The notes beneath the pieces were generated by a model. The model was not told where the DNA came from. It was given only the letters and a program-made list of their open reading frames with translations, and did not search any database. Of a stretch of 64,000 bases of DNA, positions 11,879-21,290 are shown piece by piece. Position 1 is the stretch's first letter. Every line of letters begins with the position of its first letter. A program made the translations under genes and the position numbers. This DNA is from Hydrangea macrophylla (lineage: Eukaryota; Streptophyta; Magnoliopsida; Cornales; Hydrangeaceae): contig CM066988.1 in the NCBI GenBank assembly GCA_033977485.1, positions 78,712,669 through 78,776,668 on the forward strand, given 5' to 3'.

Positions 11879-11880
11879 GT

Positions 11881-11909
11881 ACCCGAGCATCGCTCGGGTT
11901 ACATGCTAG
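11881..11909 (+). terminator. Helitron 3' terminal hairpin and CTAG end
   Basis: Stem ACCCGAGC/GCTCGGGT, three-base loop ATC, seven bases later the terminal CTAG, then host T. This is the rolling-circle termination signal expected of Helitrons, not a transcription terminator. Confidence 0.85.
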
Positions 11910-12235
11910 TAGTATTAATTGCCGAACCATACATAGTATAAGATGATTATTTGGATGCTAATTGAGGCTCGTCGAAAGACGGGGCGAGTTGAGGGTGTTT
12001 TAGTCGCGACAAAGGCTCCTTCCTCTCTCGTACCAAAACCCCGAACCAAGTTCTTTGGTTATGAAGGGCCGGTGCCCTTATCCGCTTGGGTGAGTCAAAA
12101 TTAGGTTTCTTGGTTCCTTAAAGACCAAGTGGCGACTCTGTATCTGTTTTCAACAGACCTATTTTCTTTCTTTGATTCAAATCAATTTCAAAACAATCTC
12201 AAACAAGAGAAGTGGTCCGATTCCGCGTGTCCACA

Positions 12236-12718
12236 GGTAGGCTTGCACTAGAAATTAAGCAAAGTCACCTTAGCCCAAGCCCGGCCCAACCCTCGGCAGA
12301 CCTAAACTTGGTTGCCCAAGCCTGACCCTAAGTAGATTTTTAATGCCCAAGCCCAGCCCGTGCATTTTTGCCCACAACTTGCTGAGCACATGACGCCAAT
12401 TTCTCTTTGAATTCTCCTGCGTATTGAACTAAAAATCATTTCTCCAATTGAAACACACATTCAGTAAATGCATTGGAGACTACATACTACTTCTTTGTCC
12501 CCAAGACACTTACTATTTATATACTTTTCCGCATCATACGTCCTATATTTATACATGTATAGCAATAATTGTTTTCATATTCGGGTCGGATCGGGTTAGG
12601 CTGGGTCGGATCGGACGACGTCAGGCCTCTTCTTTCTTGACCAAGTCCGTCCAAAAAATTGACTGAGCTTCAAAAAGGCACCCCAAGCCCAGGCTAATGG
12701 GCCATCGGCAACCCCTAC
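12236..12718. mobile_element. Putative small inverted-repeat element beside the LTR
   Basis: The left end GGTAGGCTTGC is matched by the inverted right end GCAACCCCTAC. Inside are paired CCCAAGCCCGGCCC-like and GGGTCGGATCGGG-like segments. It looks like a degraded MITE. The left end overlaps the expected target duplication of the gag-only element, so that element may have inserted into it. No coding sequence. Confidence 0.35.
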
Positions 12719-12999
12719 TGCAGGGTCTAGAGAAGATCAGATGTATGCATGACTACCCCAAATTTGTTTCAATTAGCACAATTTGTTTCATATTTGTTCT
12801 TTTCTTAACAAATGTGTTTAGACTATCTTTATTCTACAGTAAGGGAGTTAAAATTTTTTAGGAGTCTTTTATTCTATTTTGAAATGTCCCAAAGTAAGAG
12901 TCTTCTTTTAAAACTTCTCTCGCTTTTCATTTGATGTGTTCTTGGAATTTTAAACTTTAAAAAGGTCAATGATAAAAGGGGGAATTACTGAAAAAGACA
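12719..12999. other. AT-rich intergenic stretch
   Basis: No gene, no clear repeat. The right end merges into the outer part of the fold-back element. Confidence 0.5.
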
Positions 13000-14670
13000 A
13001 TTATGAAACACTTGTTAAGTTTAAATATAATTTAAAAGTACGCTTAACAAAAAAGACAAAAAGTTGACAGCTGGTGCTCGCACGATATAAGTGCGCGCAC
13101 CATAGAAGATCCCATGCACAACCAACTCAGTCACGTCACCCCACCCGCCACACGCGCACGACCCACGCGCATCCACGCACCTCATGCGCCCGCCTTTCTT
13201 CGCAGACTGCTCGCACCGTGCGAGCAGTGTACCGTATCATTTCCAATTTCGAAAAATGTTTTTAAACTTTAAACCTCTATAACTTTTGACCTACAACTCC
13301 ATTTTTCGCAAATTTTATACCGTTGGAACCGTGTTGACGAGAGCTACAACACCAGTACCATTGTTGATATGTTTTAAAGAAATTTTTTTTTTTCATATTT
13401 TTACATACATGAATAATATGTGAAATTCCACTTGATATACATAAAATATTAAGTGAAATTTCACTGAATACATGAAAATTTTCATGTTTTTACATACATG
13501 AATAATAAGTTAAATTTCACTTGGTATACATAAAATGTTAAGTGGAATTTCACTGAATACATAAAAAATATTAAAAGCTCTCCCCAAAAAAACTCTAAGT
13601 TCAATTTTTGCAAAGCTCATAAACTAGTTACTAAATGAATTAACATGAAATTGTGCTTTAAAAAAGGAGAAGCACGAAAATGGGGGCCAAACTAAGCCTT
13701 AATGAGGTAGCAATGGCTTTATTGCAATTCGTCTTTTTTTATTTTTTTTATTTTTTCTCAAAACATATAAATTTGGCATACTTAAATATTAAGTGAAAAT
13801 TCACTAAACCCATACATACATTCTTCCTGAAAACTTGAAGTTAAACTTAACATTCGTGTACTCGCTCAGTGAGATTTTACTTAGTAGGTCAAGTGAAAAT
13901 TCACTAACTATCCCAAAAGTCGCTAGAAGTAACTCTCTAGAATTTAAGATCTAATTTGATACTTACTTCGCTCAAGTGTCAATTTAAGTAAAATTTCAAT
14001 TAATATTTATATATGTCAAGTGAAATTTCACTTTTTTTTTTCTCTTTCATATTAAACAATGCATATTTCATTTAAAATAAAAAAAAATTCAATTTCACAA
14101 ATCAATTAAAAAAACATAGTTTTTCAACCCAAACAAATGCAAAATTCTTGTGAAATTTCACTAAAACTCTCCTTAAGAACAAAGTGAACATTCGGTTTTT
14201 TTCCTCACAATATATCAACTTGGCATATGTGAATATTACGTGAAAATTCAATAACCCATACACGAATATTATGTGAAAATTCTATTAGGTTCGTCAGGAA
14301 CATGACATGTAAAAATAAGAGTTTGTTTTTTTTTGCTCAAAAGGTATCAACAATGGTACTAGTTTTGTAGCTCTCATCGACACGATTCCAACGGTATAAA
14401 ATTTGTAAGAAACAGAGTTGTAGATAAAAAGTTATGGAGGTTTAAAGTTTAAAAATATATTTTCAAAATGGATATCATATGGTACAGCCACTCACACGGT
14501 TTGAGAGGCTGAATGAAGGAGTCACCCGCTTGAGGCGTTGGGAGTCACGTGGGATTTCCTATGGTACATGCACTTATACAGTGTGAGCACTAGTTAGATT
14601 CTTTTTGTCCTTTTTAGAAAATGGTCAAACCAATTAAAGTTTTAAACTTATAAGGATTAATTGTAGGAAT
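13000..14670. mobile_element. Fold-back element with arms of about 300 bp
   Basis: The left arm (about 13060-13372) is the imperfect reverse complement of the right arm (about 14343-14605). Shared landmarks read from both sides are TATAAGTGC, TTTAAACTTTAAACCTC, TTTTATACCGTTGGAA and GTACCATTGTTGATA. Weaker similarity extends the arms to about 13000 and 14670. The centre (13380-14330) is AT-rich and holds about ten variants of the palindrome AGTGAAATTTCACT. I found no coding sequence and no convincing target duplication. Confidence 0.75.
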
Positions 14671-14971
14671 TTTCTAACAATTTTCTAATAATAAAAGAGT
14701 TGCATGTTTTCACAATAATAAAATAAGATTCCTTAAATAGGTGCAATTCCAAAAATGATCCCTTAATTTAGGAAAGATGCGGTATATAAAATTTTCAACT
14801 TTAGTTATAACAAAAGACGATAATCTTAGAAAAAACATTTATAATATTGTTGAGTATGTGTGGGTGATTTGGCCCTCCAACGGGTAACTATCACCAGTCT
14901 CAAGAGTTTTCACCTAAATGGAGTTTAATAATGCTTGGGGCACCAAAGGACACAAAGAACTCGCATGTGTA
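14671..14971. other. Unannotated intergenic stretch
   Basis: AT-rich, no recognisable gene. Ends with CATGTGTA (14964-14971), taken as the left target duplication of the next element. Confidence 0.5.
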
Positions 14972-15297
14972 CATGGGCGGAGCCATGTAGGGTTTAGGGT
15001 GGGCCCAGGCCCCCCTCAACAGAAATTATATTTTAGATTTGTAAAAATTTTAAAATTTTATTTAGCCCCCCCCCCCCCCCCCCCCCCCTCAACTTTTAAA
15101 GTTTAAATGTATTTCTTATTTGGCCCCTCAATTTTGAATTTGGCCTAAATCAAACTTGGCCCAATTGTATAAAATAGACCAAAAATATTTATGAGATGTA
15201 ATACTATGGCTCAATTTTAATCAGTCAATCCCAATTTTGACTTTAGCTCAATTTAAACTTGGCCCAATTATATAAAATAGACTAAAAATATAGAATT

Positions 15298-15483
15298 TGT
15301 TATAATAAAGAGAGAATAAGATAAAGCAGAAAGTAATACTAGAATCAAGTAGTTTTTCTCATTGATATGCTCCCTATTTATAGGGTAAGGTAGGGGTGTG
15401 TGAATAAATATCACTTTACAATTAGATCCCTAACCTAATACAAAATGTGGACAGCCACATATAAATATGTAATATTTACAACA
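15298..15483 (-). repeat. 3' LTR of the copia element
   Basis: 186 bp, TG...CA ends. Read against the other LTR it shows about five substitutions and one two-base GT indel. Contains CTCCCTATTTATAGGG, a short imperfect palindrome that could serve as TATA region. Confidence 0.92.
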
Positions 15484-15763
15484 CTCCCCCTTGGATGTCC
15501 ACCATTAAATGATTGTTGCCTCATTAAAACCTTGCTAAGGAAAAATCCAGTGGGAAAAAATTGAAGCTAAGGAAAAATAGTACAACGTTCTTCAGGAACT
15601 TGGTGAATGCGCATAATGCTGCCTCATTAAAACCTTGATAAGAGAAAACACTATGGGAAAAAACTCTAATCGAAGGAAAAAGAGTACAGCGCGCCTAAAA
15701 TTCAAATATTGCATACTTCAGGATGCTTCTTTTATGATCATTCCCCCTCATTTAGAGAAAACT

Positions 15764-16309
15764 TCAGTTGGTCTGATGATTGCGATGACGCATGCCAATT
15801 CCGTACACCAATTTCTGAAAAGCTGACTTGGGTAATGCCTTAGTAAAGAGATCAGCAAGGTTATTGCTTGATCGAATCTGTTTGACTTCAATTTCACGAT
15901 TCTCTTGAAGTTCATGTGTGAAGAAAAATTTGGGTGAAATGTGCTTGATCCGATCTCCCTTGATGAAACCTCCTTGAATTTGAGCAATACATACAGCATT
16001 GTCTTCATAGATTATAGTCAGCTCATCAATGACTGGAGTTAATTGACAACTACTCTGTATATGTTGGACTAATGATCTTAGCCAGACACATTCTCGGCTT
16101 GCTTCATGGAGTGCTAGAATTTCATAATGATTGGAGGATGTAGCTACTAAAGTTTGTTTAGTAGAGCGCCAAGAAATAGCTGCATTATTGTTCAAAAATA
16201 CATAACCTGTTTGTGAGCGACCCTTATAAGGGTCAGACAGATAACCTGAATCTGCATAACCAACTAAGTGGGAATGATTAGATAAATCAGATGAATAAAA
16301 CAAACCCAT
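15764..16309 (-). pseudogene. Copia RNase H domain
   Basis: Typical Ty1/copia RNase H. It has GYADSGYLSDPYKGRSQTGY, then AISWRSTKQTLVATSSNHYE (the catalytic Glu region), EASRECVWLRSL, IYEDNAVCIA (catalytic Asp), and the C-terminal HISPKFFFTHEL and NLADLFTKALP motifs. It degrades the RNA strand during cDNA synthesis. This is the C-terminal part of the copia polyprotein and is the least damaged section. The frame ends with a stop near 15764, about 280 bp before the 3' LTR. Confidence 0.9.
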
Positions 16310-16363
16310 ATCAATGGTCCCACGAAGGTATCTAAAAATGTGTTTTATTCCAGTTCAATGCCT

Positions 16364-17304
16364 CTAGGTGGGTGCAGAACTAAATCTTGCAAGCAGATTC
16401 ACAGAAAATGAAATGTCTGGTCTTGTACTTTGAGCCAAGTACAATAGTGCACCAATAGCACTCATGTATGGTACTTCAGGACCAAGGATTTCTTCGCTTT
16501 CTTCTTTTGGTCGGTATGGATCTTTCTGGACATCTAGAGACCAGACGACCATGGGTGTACTTAGTGGATGAGATTTGTCCATATTAAAGCACTTCAACAT
16601 CTTTTCAGTATAGCTTGATTGATGAACTAATATTCCACTGGTACTTTTCTCGAGCTGCAGGCCGAGACAAAATTTTGTTTCCCCAAGGTCTTTCATTTCA
16701 AACTCTTTCTTCAAATAGCTAGCAGTTTTCTCGAGCTCTTCTGGCGATCCAATTAGATTTATATCATCCAAATAAACTCCTACTATGGCAAATCCATTTC
16801 AAATTTCTTTATGAAGACACATGGATAAATGGGATTATTTTCATACCCTTCCTTAGACAATTATTCAATAAGACGGTTGTACCACATTCTTCCGGATAGT
16901 TTCAAACCGTACAGTGCATGTCTTAGTTTGATCGAGTACATACTCTTTGGTTTTGCTTCCGGCAAAGTCAATCCTTCAGGGATCTTCATGTAAATATATG
17001 TGTCTAAGTCCCCAAATAGGTATGCAGTTACTACATCCATGAGTATCATGTCTAATTTTTCAGAAACTGCGAGACTTATTAAATATCTGAATGTGATTGC
17101 ATCCATAACTAGGGAGTATGTTTCTTCATAATCAATTCCAGGTTTCTGCAGGAAACCTTGTGCTACAAGACGTGCCTTATATCTTGCAATATCATTTTTC
17201 TCATTCCTTTTTCTCACAAACACCCATTTAAAACCTAGAGGGTTTATATTCTTTTGTGTTTGTGCTATAGGTCCAAATATGCCACATTTTTTAAGAAATT
17301 TCAA
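16364..17304 (-). pseudogene. Copia reverse transcriptase domain
   Basis: N-terminal half (16861-17304) has GFKWVFVRKRNE, ARLVAQGFLQKPGIDYEETY and the catalytic Asp region MDVVTAYLFGDL, then IPEGL and ALYGLKLSGRMWYNRL. After a frame break near 16775-16860, the YLDD active-site box continues into DINLIGSPEELEKTASYLKK, then LGLQLEKSTSGILVHQSSY. It ends with GALLYLAQSTRPDISFSVN, the conserved link to RNase H. Family knowledge: this enzyme copies element RNA into cDNA. The frame break alone disables it. Confidence 0.9.
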
Positions 17305-17334
17305 ATCTGCTTGAATCGTTTCTTTCCATTTTGG

Positions 17335-19063
17335 TCAATCATTTCTTTGTCGACATTCATTTATACTACGTGGTTCAGTATCATCATTTTCATCATTGCC
17401 CTTAGATATTTCAGTAGCTACTGCATAAGTAAATATGTCATCGATGACTAATTTCTTTCGCTCCCACATTTCTCCTGAAAGTATATGGAATATTGAGATC
17501 TCACTATTATCAGGTACCTGAGTCATAGTCTCTTCAAGGACTAGTGCCTTGTCTAAGGCATTATCTTCCGCGGAGATTTCAGGGAAAGTGGGCTTTTGGT
17601 ACATAATCTCTTCTAGAGTGCTATGAACATCTTCTTCTAGAGCTATATTAGGGCATGATTTCTCATTCACTCTCCGCTTCCGGGGAGCTGAACCTTTGGA
17701 ACCTATAGGTCTGCCACACTTCTGGCGTGCAACAGATTCATTTATTGCCGTATTTGAAGTTCGTCCTACAGGGACACTAATTCGAGCAGATGCATTCATA
17801 GCTGGCACATGTGACTTTGTCACCTTAGCTGCATCATTAAATGAATCAGGTAATTGGTTTGCAATTTCCTGTAAATGCAATATTCTCCTTACCTCATAAT
17901 CACATTAAGAAATTCTTGGATCTAGATGAGATAAAGTGGAAGTAGTCCACGATAATTCACGCCGTTCTTCAGGAACAAGTTGTTTGCTATTAATTTCACT
18001 TTCTCCCCCTAACAACAGGAAGACTGTCTCATCAAATTGGCAATCTGCAAACCTGGCAGTAAATACATCACCTGTTAATAGTTCTAGAAAATGAATAATA
18101 GAAGGTGAGTTAAAACCAACATAAATTCCCAACCACCATTGGGGACCCATCTTAGTACGTTTTGGGGGTGGTATATGAACATGTACTGCACAACCAAATT
18201 TTTGCAAATGTGAAATGTTAGGCTGACAACTTGTCACAAGTTGTACAGGTGAAAATTGATTATAAGCAGTGGGTCTAAGTTTAAGTAACATTTCAGCATG
18301 CAAGATAGCATGTCCCCATGCACTAACAGGGAGTCTAGATTGCATAAGCAAAGGCTTGCAACAAGTTGAAGGCGTTTAATTAGGGATTCTGCTAAACCAT
18401 TTTGTGTGTGTACATCCGGGACAGGATGTTCAACATCAATTCCTATGGATGAACAATAGTCATCAAAAACTTGATAGGTGAATTCGGTTGCATTGTCAAG
18501 TCGAATAGACTTAATAGGTTGGTCCGGAAAGTGTGCCTTAAGTTTGATAATTTGACTAAGTAATATGGCAAAAGCAAGATTACGTGTAGAGAGTAGGCAT
18601 ACATGTGACCATCTAGTGGAAGCATCTAATAAGACCATGTAATATCCAACTGGGCCACTAGCAGGGTGAATTGGACCACAAATGTCACCCTGTATCCTTT
18701 GTAAGAAGGATGGCGACTCAGAAGCAATTTTAAGAAATGATGTCTAGTAATCAGTTTTTCTTGTGAACAAGGAATACAAAGGTGTCCACTAGGTAAAATC
18801 AAATGTTGGTTTGCTAGAGTATGCCCATTTGAGTTATCCACTATCTTCTTCATCATTGTAGATCCAGGGTGACCCAAACGATCATACCAAAGAATTAAAT
18901 TTGGGTCTTTGAGCTTCTGGCTCCCTTTAAGCTTCTGGCTCATAATGGCATGTGATTCAACAATCTCAATTGTTGTGTACTATAATCCCAATGAGAGAAT
19001 AGAGAATTTTTCTATTATAAACTTCTGGCTTCCAACATAAGAAATTATGCATAAAAATTCTTT
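17335..19063 (-). pseudogene. Copia integrase domain and C-terminal linker
   Basis: On the minus strand from the Gypsy-1 junction, the GAG-pre-integrase motif LWYDRLGHPGSTMM with a following CIPC pair forms the zinc-binding part (about 18750-18890). The catalytic core follows with LLDASTRWSH, RLDNATEFT and GLAESLIKRL, supplying the D, D and E positions. Then PVSAWGHAILHAEMLLKLRP and the FGCAVHV region (17905-18351), and a variable linker rich in charged residues (17335-17880). Several stops and frame changes break it. The protein sequence before the junction continues correctly from the protease piece at 28191-28476. Confidence 0.85.
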
Positions 19064-19250
19064 GTTACTGTCACGACCCATCCCACTACGCGTGGAAATA
19101 GGACACGTGGCACGCCACCAAGGCTCATCCAGTTCCATTAAAGTCAATAGCAGCGGAAAATATTATTAAAATCCATTAAAAATCAGAGTTGTAAAAAGAT
19201 TTGGCCAATTGAAAACACGTCCAAAAGAATCATTTTTGAAAACAGGGGTT

Positions 19251-19614
19251 CAGTCGACTGCTCCTAGGGTCCAGTCGACTGAACTGAGCAGAAACCAAAA
19301 CCTAAAATTCTCAACAGAGGTCCAGTCGACTGATCAGGGAACCCAGCCGACTGCTCAGTCGACTGCTCAGTCGACTGATCCAGGTCCCCAGTCGACTGTG
19401 TTAAGCAGAACCAAAATGCAACATTTCAAAAGGGGTCCAGTCGACTGATCTGGAGACCCAGTCGACTGGTTTTACCATTAATCAAAGCAGTGACCAAATT
19501 CAACAGTGGTTCAGTCGACTGATCAAGGGTCCAGTCGACTGCTTCTCTTACTATTCACTTTCAGTATCTCCATCCTACGAGATCCAGTCGACTGATCCTG
19601 GGTTCAGTCGACTG
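19251..19614. repeat. Array of 12 perfect CAGTCGACTG palindromes (3' LTR)
   Basis: Perfect copies begin at 19251, 19272, 19323, 19356, 19368, 19389, 19438, 19459, 19512, 19532, 19584 and 19605; one variant CAGCCGACTG is at 19343. Most are preceded by GGTC or GGTT and followed by ATC, AAC or CTC. Spacing is irregular (12-53 bp), so this is not a simple tandem repeat. Confidence 0.95.
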
Positions 19615-20729
19615 CTCCCCTGCTGGGCAGCCCTGCGTTGATAATTAACAACTCATGCTTTCTCCACACAACACCAATACAACCACAACTGATATTCAAC
19701 ATTTAAAACTTAACTACAGATGTTCAAATACAGAATTACCATGTTACAGAACAAATCCAAAGATCTATTACAACGTACTAATACAATTTCAAATCCTTAC
19801 ACAAGGTTTTAGCATTTAAAACAAAAACATATACAAATGTGGTTCCCCGGCGTTCCTCAGCCTCACTCCTCACGATTCTTCTTGTCTTTCTTCTTACCTG
19901 CAATGGAGTACATCTCCACTGCTCAGCAATATGCTGAGCGTACAATTCTAAATGTATGCTTATATGACAGTTCATGCTTTAAGCATCTAAAACACATAGA
20001 AATGGTCTATAGGGTGAGTGGTACGCATTCATCTGGTCGATGCCGTAGGAAGCCCACCTCTCCCACGCATCTCGTACACTGGTTGGGCCTTCCTCCATAC
20101 CAGGTACCGTGTCCTGGTTGGGCCCACCTCCAATCCAGACACAACCACAATTCCAATTCCATCACAATCACAATCCTCAAGGTTCGAGGAGCTTACCCTG
20201 GATGAATTTGCACCAAACTCCCCTTTGACCCAAGTAGACACATATCATGCTCACATAAACAGTTATACGTGCTTTTCATATAATTTCACGTGCATAATTA
20301 ACGGGCCTAATTAATACATGAATTTCGCCCGGATCCAAGAATATCAAAAATGATGTTCAAAACATGAAAATCCATATATTTCATGGATCTAGAATTCATA
20401 CCTCGTGCGATTCTCTTCAAACTTTGAAGGATCGTCTAAGGGGCTAATTAATCGTCGGATTCCAAATTATACACGATTCCTACGAGTTTTACCTGATTTT
20501 CCGCAAAAGTCTAGAATTAATATTTTTACAAAAATTGGCCAAACACGACCTAAGTAGTATCAAAACGTAGGTCTTACCTCCACGAGTTCAAATCTTGAAT
20601 CTGGAGAAAATCTGACGGACGAATGGTCGTCGATCGGCGTCACAAAGCCCGTTGGCTCAATCCCCCTTTTCTCTCTCCTCTCTCTAGATATTTTTAGAAG
20701 TTTGGATGAGAATGAAATCTCATCCACTT

Positions 20730-20739
20730 CTATATATAG
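20730..20739 (-). promoter_or_regulatory. Putative TATA box of the Gypsy-1 3' LTR
   Basis: Minus strand CTATATATAGAAG. The same site in the other LTR is at about 27665-27674. The CAGTCGACTG array lies 1.1-1.5 kb downstream, so in the transcribed leader. Confidence 0.5.
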
Positions 20740-21249
20740 ACAAACTTTCTGGGAATTACGTTTACCTCCCCGTAAGTTTTTCAAACTTCTAATTAACCCA
20801 TGAAACTTCGCACACGTCCATTTTATAACTTTACGAGTGAAAATTATAAATTGCAAAAGTTTCCGACTAGGTTTCGTTTGGGTCCAAAATAACGTCTGAA
20901 AACTATATTCTGTGGAATCTCTACACAACCTACCTTTTTAATTAACGTATCACTCACGTTCTCACCACAGTTCTCAAAATGATATACCAATATCAAAGAT
21001 TACCAGAATTCCCACAACACAGATAAAATTACTATTCATCAAATACCAGATAAAGTCAAATAACATTTAAATCATATAAATGTCATTTAGTCATGCCCAT
21101 GCAATATGAACTGCCATGTGCCCGTGTCCTTACTGACACCTTACCGTTGACTCACAGTCAACCACATCACCATTATCAACTAACATTGATAAACTCTCAA
21201 ATTACAAATATGCATGATAAAATTATAAATTCTTGGAACAGGTGTGACA

Positions 21250-21261
21250 ACTCTCCCCTCC
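21250..21261 (-). other. Gypsy-1 polypurine tract
   Basis: Minus strand GGAGGGGAGAGT directly abuts the 3' LTR. Just upstream is GGGGACAAACTTCC, the counterpart of GAGGACGAAATC in Gypsy-3. Confidence 0.8.
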
Positions 21262-21290
21262 AAAAAGGAAGTTTGTCCCCAAACTTTACC

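Larger units (their letters stand above)
7977..11909 (+). mobile_element. Non-autonomous Helitron inserted in the 3' LTR
   Basis: The 5' end reads TCTATTTTAAAATACTAAAA and then CCGGAG, close to the plant Helitron start (TC plus an AT-rich stretch plus AAAACC). The 3' end has a perfect 8 bp stem hairpin, ACCCGAGC-ATC-GCTCGGGT, followed by TACATGCTAG. Insertion is between A (7976) and T (11910), with no target duplication, as known for Helitrons. LTR sequence resumes on the right. I see no Rep/helicase coding sequence, so it would depend on an autonomous partner. It carries a MITE, internal repeats and possibly a captured exon. The exact 5' base could be off by a few bases. Confidence 0.8.
1..12235 (+). 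mobile_element. Gag-only Tat/Ogre-like Ty3 LTR retrotransposon (5' end outside window)
   Basis: Seen: a gag frame open from the window edge, then about 4 kb without pol, a polypurine tract (5171-5186), and a 3' LTR beginning TGTAGACACC and ending TGTCCACA. These ends form the imperfect inverted repeat TGTRGACA. The LTR is interrupted by a Helitron (7977-11909). No protease, reverse transcriptase, RNase H or integrase motif is visible between gag and the LTR. The gag type and the LTR start match Tat/Ogre-type elements. Gag-only LTR elements (TR-GAGs) are known in plants and are mobilised in trans. The 5' LTR and TSD partner are outside the window, so an internal pol deletion cannot be excluded. 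If complete, the right TSD would be GGTAG at 12236-12240. Confidence 0.72.
5187..12235 (+). repeat. 3' LTR of the gag-only element, split by a Helitron
   Basis: Runs from TGTAGACACC at 5187 to TGTCCACA at 12235. Removing the Helitron (7977-11909) leaves about 3.1 kb. The U3 part carries a TATA box (about 6076) after a C-rich stretch, and two copies of TTTCCAACGGTATATC (near 5595 and 5760). A GC-rich duplicated palindrome, GTGCCGCCGCGGCACT, is at about 5895-5935. The 3' end (11985-12235), with an AAGTGGCGACTC stretch, is typical of Ogre/Tat LTR ends. No coding sequence was recognised. Confidence 0.75.
19069..21249 (-). repeat. Gypsy-1 3' LTR
   Basis: 2181 bp. Carries the CAGTCGACTG array at 19251-19614, a TATA box at 20730-20739 (minus strand), and donor-like GAGGTAAGA on the minus strand near 20575. 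Matches 25996-28185 along its length. Confidence 0.93.

Noticed and set aside
5187..12235. A single uninterrupted 7 kb LTR
   Set aside because: The 7977-11909 part has Helitron ends and is better explained as an insertion; the remaining 3.1 kb is a plausible LTR length.
19837..20314. Overlapping frames in the Gypsy-1 LTR (also at 26772-27249)
   Set aside because: Duplicated through the LTR pair; on the strand opposite to element transcription; no known domain.
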